A program made the position numbers and the translations under genes. From the NCBI GenBank assembly GCA_009843625.1, contig VYDD01000113.1, forward strand, positions 1 to 16,377: a stretch of DNA of 16,377 nt. Direction: 5' to 3'. Positions 14,748-16,377 of this stretch are shown piece by piece (within the stretch, counting starts at the first letter, position 1; the number at the start of each line of letters is the position of its first letter). Under the pieces are notes generated by a model. It made no database searches. It was not told the origin of the DNA and was given only the letters and a program-made list of their open reading frames with translations. This stretch comes from Gammaproteobacteria bacterium (GTDB lineage: Bacteria > Gemmatimonadota > Gemmatimonadetes > Longimicrobiales > Gaopeijiaceae).

Positions 14748-15911
14748 ATGACCGACAACTCGACGGCGTGTGGCGGTCTGGACGGTGAGAACGGGTTCGG
14801 CCGCTTCTTTCTGCCCGGTCCCACAGAGGTGCGGCCGGCGGTGCTGGCGGCCCAGAAGCGGGCTCTGATCGGGCACCGCGGCGAGCCCATCAACGCGCTC
14901 ATGCGCGAGATTCAGCCCGGGCTGCGGGCGGTGTTCGGCACCGCGCGTCCCGTTCTGGTGTCGACTTCGTCCGCCACCGGCCTCATGGAGGCGGCGGTGC
15001 GCAACGGCGCTCGGGAGCGGGTGCTGTCGCTCGTGAACGGGGCGTTCTCCGAGCGTTTCGCCCGCATCGCGCGCGCCTGCGGGGTCGAAGTGGACGTTGT
15101 CGAGACGCCCTGGGGCGGCGTGCATGATCCGGATGCGGTGCGGGCCCGCTTGCGCGCGGGGCGCTACGACGCCGTGACCATGGTGCATTCCGAGACCTCC
15201 ACCGGGGCGCTCAACCCGATCGCCGACCTGGCCGCGGCGGTGCGGGAGTTCCCGGGTACGCTGGTGCTGGTCGATGCCGTTACCAGTGCGGGAGGTGCCC
15301 CGGTGCAGGCGGACGACCGGGGCCTCGATTTCGTGCTCGCCGGTTCCCAGAAGGCGATGGCGCTGCCGCCGGGACTGGCGTTCGGCGTCGCGTCGGAGCG
15401 CATGCTGGAGCGATCCGCGAACGCGGCGCGCAAGGGGGTCTACTTCGACTTGGTCGCGTTCTACAACTCGCTGGCGAAGGAACAGACGCCGAATACGCCC
15501 GCCGTGACGCTCATGTACTCCCTGGCGGAGCAGGTGCGCCACATCTCCGCGGAGGGGCTGGAGGGACGCTGGGCGCGCCACGCGGCGATGGCGCGAAGGT
15601 GCGCCGATTGGGCGGACGCGTCGGGAGAGCGCATCGGTGCGGGACTGTCGGTGCTGGCGCCTGACGGTTTTCGCTCGCCCACCGTGACCTGCCTGCTCCT
15701 GCCCCCCGGGCGGACCGGCCCGGAGGTCGCGCACGCGATGAAGGAGCGGGGGTTCGTGATCGGAGCGGGATACGGCAGACTCAAGCCGCGGTCGGTGCGC
15801 ATCGGCCACATGGGAGACCACACGGTGGAGGAACTGGATCGGGTGCTGGGGGCGTTGGAGGAGGTCCTGCGGGCACCGCCGGGGCAGGGGCTTGCCGGAG
15901 GAAGCCGATGA
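14748..15911 (+). CDS. class V aminotransferase (alanine-glyoxylate / serine-pyruvate type), possible phosphoserine transaminase
   Basis: PLP-dependent fold-type I aminotransferase of 387 residues. The N-terminal FLPGPTEVRP motif, the SSATGLMEAA phosphate-binding loop, the VDAVTSAGG motif with the cofactor Asp, and the PLP-binding Lys202 in AGSQKAM are typical of the alanine-glyoxylate/serine-pyruvate subgroup. The C-terminal domain has the RIGHMGD motif. The frame extends upstream into typA, but the ATG at 14748, four bases after the typA stop, gives the expected N-terminus. Its stop overlaps the start of serA (ATGA). Because class V enzymes of this group can supply phosphoserine aminotransferase activity in organisms without classical SerC, the neighbouring serA suggests it converts phosphohydroxypyruvate to phosphoserine. 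That role is inference from context. Confidence 0.92.
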   Translation: MTDNSTACGGLDGENGFGRFFLPGPTEVRPAVLAAQKRALIGHRGEPINALMREIQPGLRAVFGTARPVLVSTSSATGLMEAAVRNGARERVLSLVNGAFSERFARIARACGVEVDVVETPWGGVHDPDAVRARLRAGRYDAVTMVHSETSTGALNPIADLAAAVREFPGTLVLVDAVTSAGGAPVQADDRGLDFVLAGSQKAMALPPGLAFGVASERMLERSANAARKGVYFDLVAFYNSLAKEQTPNTPAVTLMYSLAEQVRHISAEGLEGRWARHAAMARRCADWADASGERIGAGLSVLAPDGFRSPTVTCLLLPPGRTGPEVAHAMKERGFVIGAGYGRLKPRSVRIGHMGDHTVEELDRVLGALEEVLRAPPGQGLAGGSR

Positions 15912-16377
15912 GCACGCTTGGCCAGCGATACGTGGTCGGTGTTGCCGACAAGGTCTCGCCCTCCGGGCTCGGCGCGCTCACCGGCGACGGGCGCTTCGAG
16001 GTGCGCTGGCTGGCGGAGCGCCCGCCGGCGGAGAAGGAAGAGGCGATGGCGGGAGTGGACGCCATCATCGTGCGCAGCGCCACCCGGATCACCCGGGAAC
16101 TGATCGAGGCGGCCTCCAATCTGAAGGTCATCGGGCGGGCAGGAGCCGGGGTGGACAACATCGACCTCGACGCCGCCACCGAGCGCGGCATCCCGGTGCT
16201 GAACGCGCCCGCGGGCAACACCGTCTCCGCCGCGGAACTCACCTTTGCGCTCATTCTGGCGCTCGCGCGCAAGGTCGTGGCCGCGGACCGGTCGGTGCGC
16301 GAGATGGCATGGAAGACGCCGGGACTCGCCGGGGTCGAACTCAACAGCAAGACGCTCGGGCTGGTCGGGGCCGGGAG
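15908..16377 (+). CDS. serA: D-3-phosphoglycerate dehydrogenase, N-terminal part (3' end outside window)
   Basis: First step of phosphorylated serine synthesis: NAD-dependent oxidation of 3-phosphoglycerate. The 156 visible residues show the substrate-binding RSATRIT (56-62), GRAGAGVDNIDL (76-87) and NAPAGNT with the following SAAE (99-110), then TLGLVGAG, the start of the NAD-binding Gly motif, where the window ends. A strong SD, GGAGG at 15897-15901, lies six bases before the ATG. The start overlaps the aminotransferase stop by four bases, indicating translational coupling. The catalytic residues and any ACT or ASB regulatory domain lie beyond the window. Confidence 0.93.
   Translation, partial: MSTLGQRYVVGVADKVSPSGLGALTGDGRFEVRWLAERPPAEKEEAMAGVDAIIVRSATRITRELIEAASNLKVIGRAGAGVDNIDLDAATERGIPVLNAPAGNTVSAAELTFALILALARKVVAADRSVREMAWKTPGLAGVELNSKTLGLVGAG

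Noticed and set aside
12194..14902. A roughly 900-codon open frame on the minus strand opposite typA and the end of the amidohydrolase gene
   Set aside because: Long antisense open frames are expected opposite high-GC3 genes. The translation has no domain motif, is Arg/His-rich, and the plus strand is unmistakably typA.
14655..15821. A 388-codon minus-strand open frame opposite the aminotransferase
   Set aside because: Antisense shadow; the PLP Lys and motif order on the plus strand settle the coding strand.
1..16377. CRISPR array, tRNA, rRNA, transposase, integrase or toxin-antitoxin module
   Set aside because: No regularly spaced repeats, cloverleaf, rRNA segment, DDE/recombinase motif or recognisable toxin fold was seen.

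Overview
This window reads as chromosomal DNA from a high-GC Gram-negative bacterium. The evidence is strong G/C bias at codon third positions, exported enzymes carrying Sec or lipoprotein signal peptides, and an outer-membrane beta-barrel-like protein. The mix of secreted S9 peptidases, lipoprotein amidohydrolases and a divergent gamma-glutamyltransferase-like protein resembles Gemmatimonadota. That assignment is inference from gene content; there is no rRNA or other marker here. I see no insertion sequence, prophage, CRISPR array, tRNA or rRNA, and no gene-free stretch above 300 bases.

Layout. 1-933 is the 3' part of a DEAD-box RNA helicase, followed by a small conserved-looking hypothetical gene (966-1373). 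A short, apparently self-contained unit follows: promoter-like elements at about 1370-1400, a 53-residue very basic small protein with a perfect Shine-Dalgarno, and a 13-bp perfect-stem terminator at 1673-1704. Two exported S9-family serine peptidases are then transcribed divergently from a 198-bp region: a DPP/acylaminoacyl-peptidase type on the minus strand (1729-3750) and a glutamyl-endopeptidase (S9D) type on the plus strand (3949-6444). A zinc-type alcohol dehydrogenase (6490-7581) meets a convergent DtxR-family metalloregulator (7594-8310). The regulator's metal ligands look MntR-like (manganese) rather than iron-type.

Divergent from the regulator is an outer-membrane barrel-like gene (8451-9098) split by one in-frame amber codon. 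An A/T-rich promoter-like patch precedes a 72-residue hypothetical gene (9218-9436), a gamma-glutamyltransferase-family lipoprotein (9505-11211) and a D-aminoacylase-family lipoprotein (11252-12850), all on the plus strand with short gaps. The window ends with typA/bipA (12914-14743), a class V aminotransferase (14748-15911) and the 5' part of serA (15908 to the window end). These last two overlap by 4 bp and look like a serine-biosynthesis pair.

Together, four exported hydrolases (two S9 peptidases, the GGT-like protein and the D-aminoacylase-like protein) suggest a cell-envelope capacity for breaking down peptides and acylated or gamma-linked amino acids. The rest is housekeeping: RNA metabolism, ribosome function, serine synthesis and metal homeostasis. 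I did not find a clearly new multi-gene system. The best leads are the small basic-protein unit, the amber-split barrel, and the GGT-family protein that keeps its catalytic Thr but has lost the usual gamma-glutamyl recognition residues.
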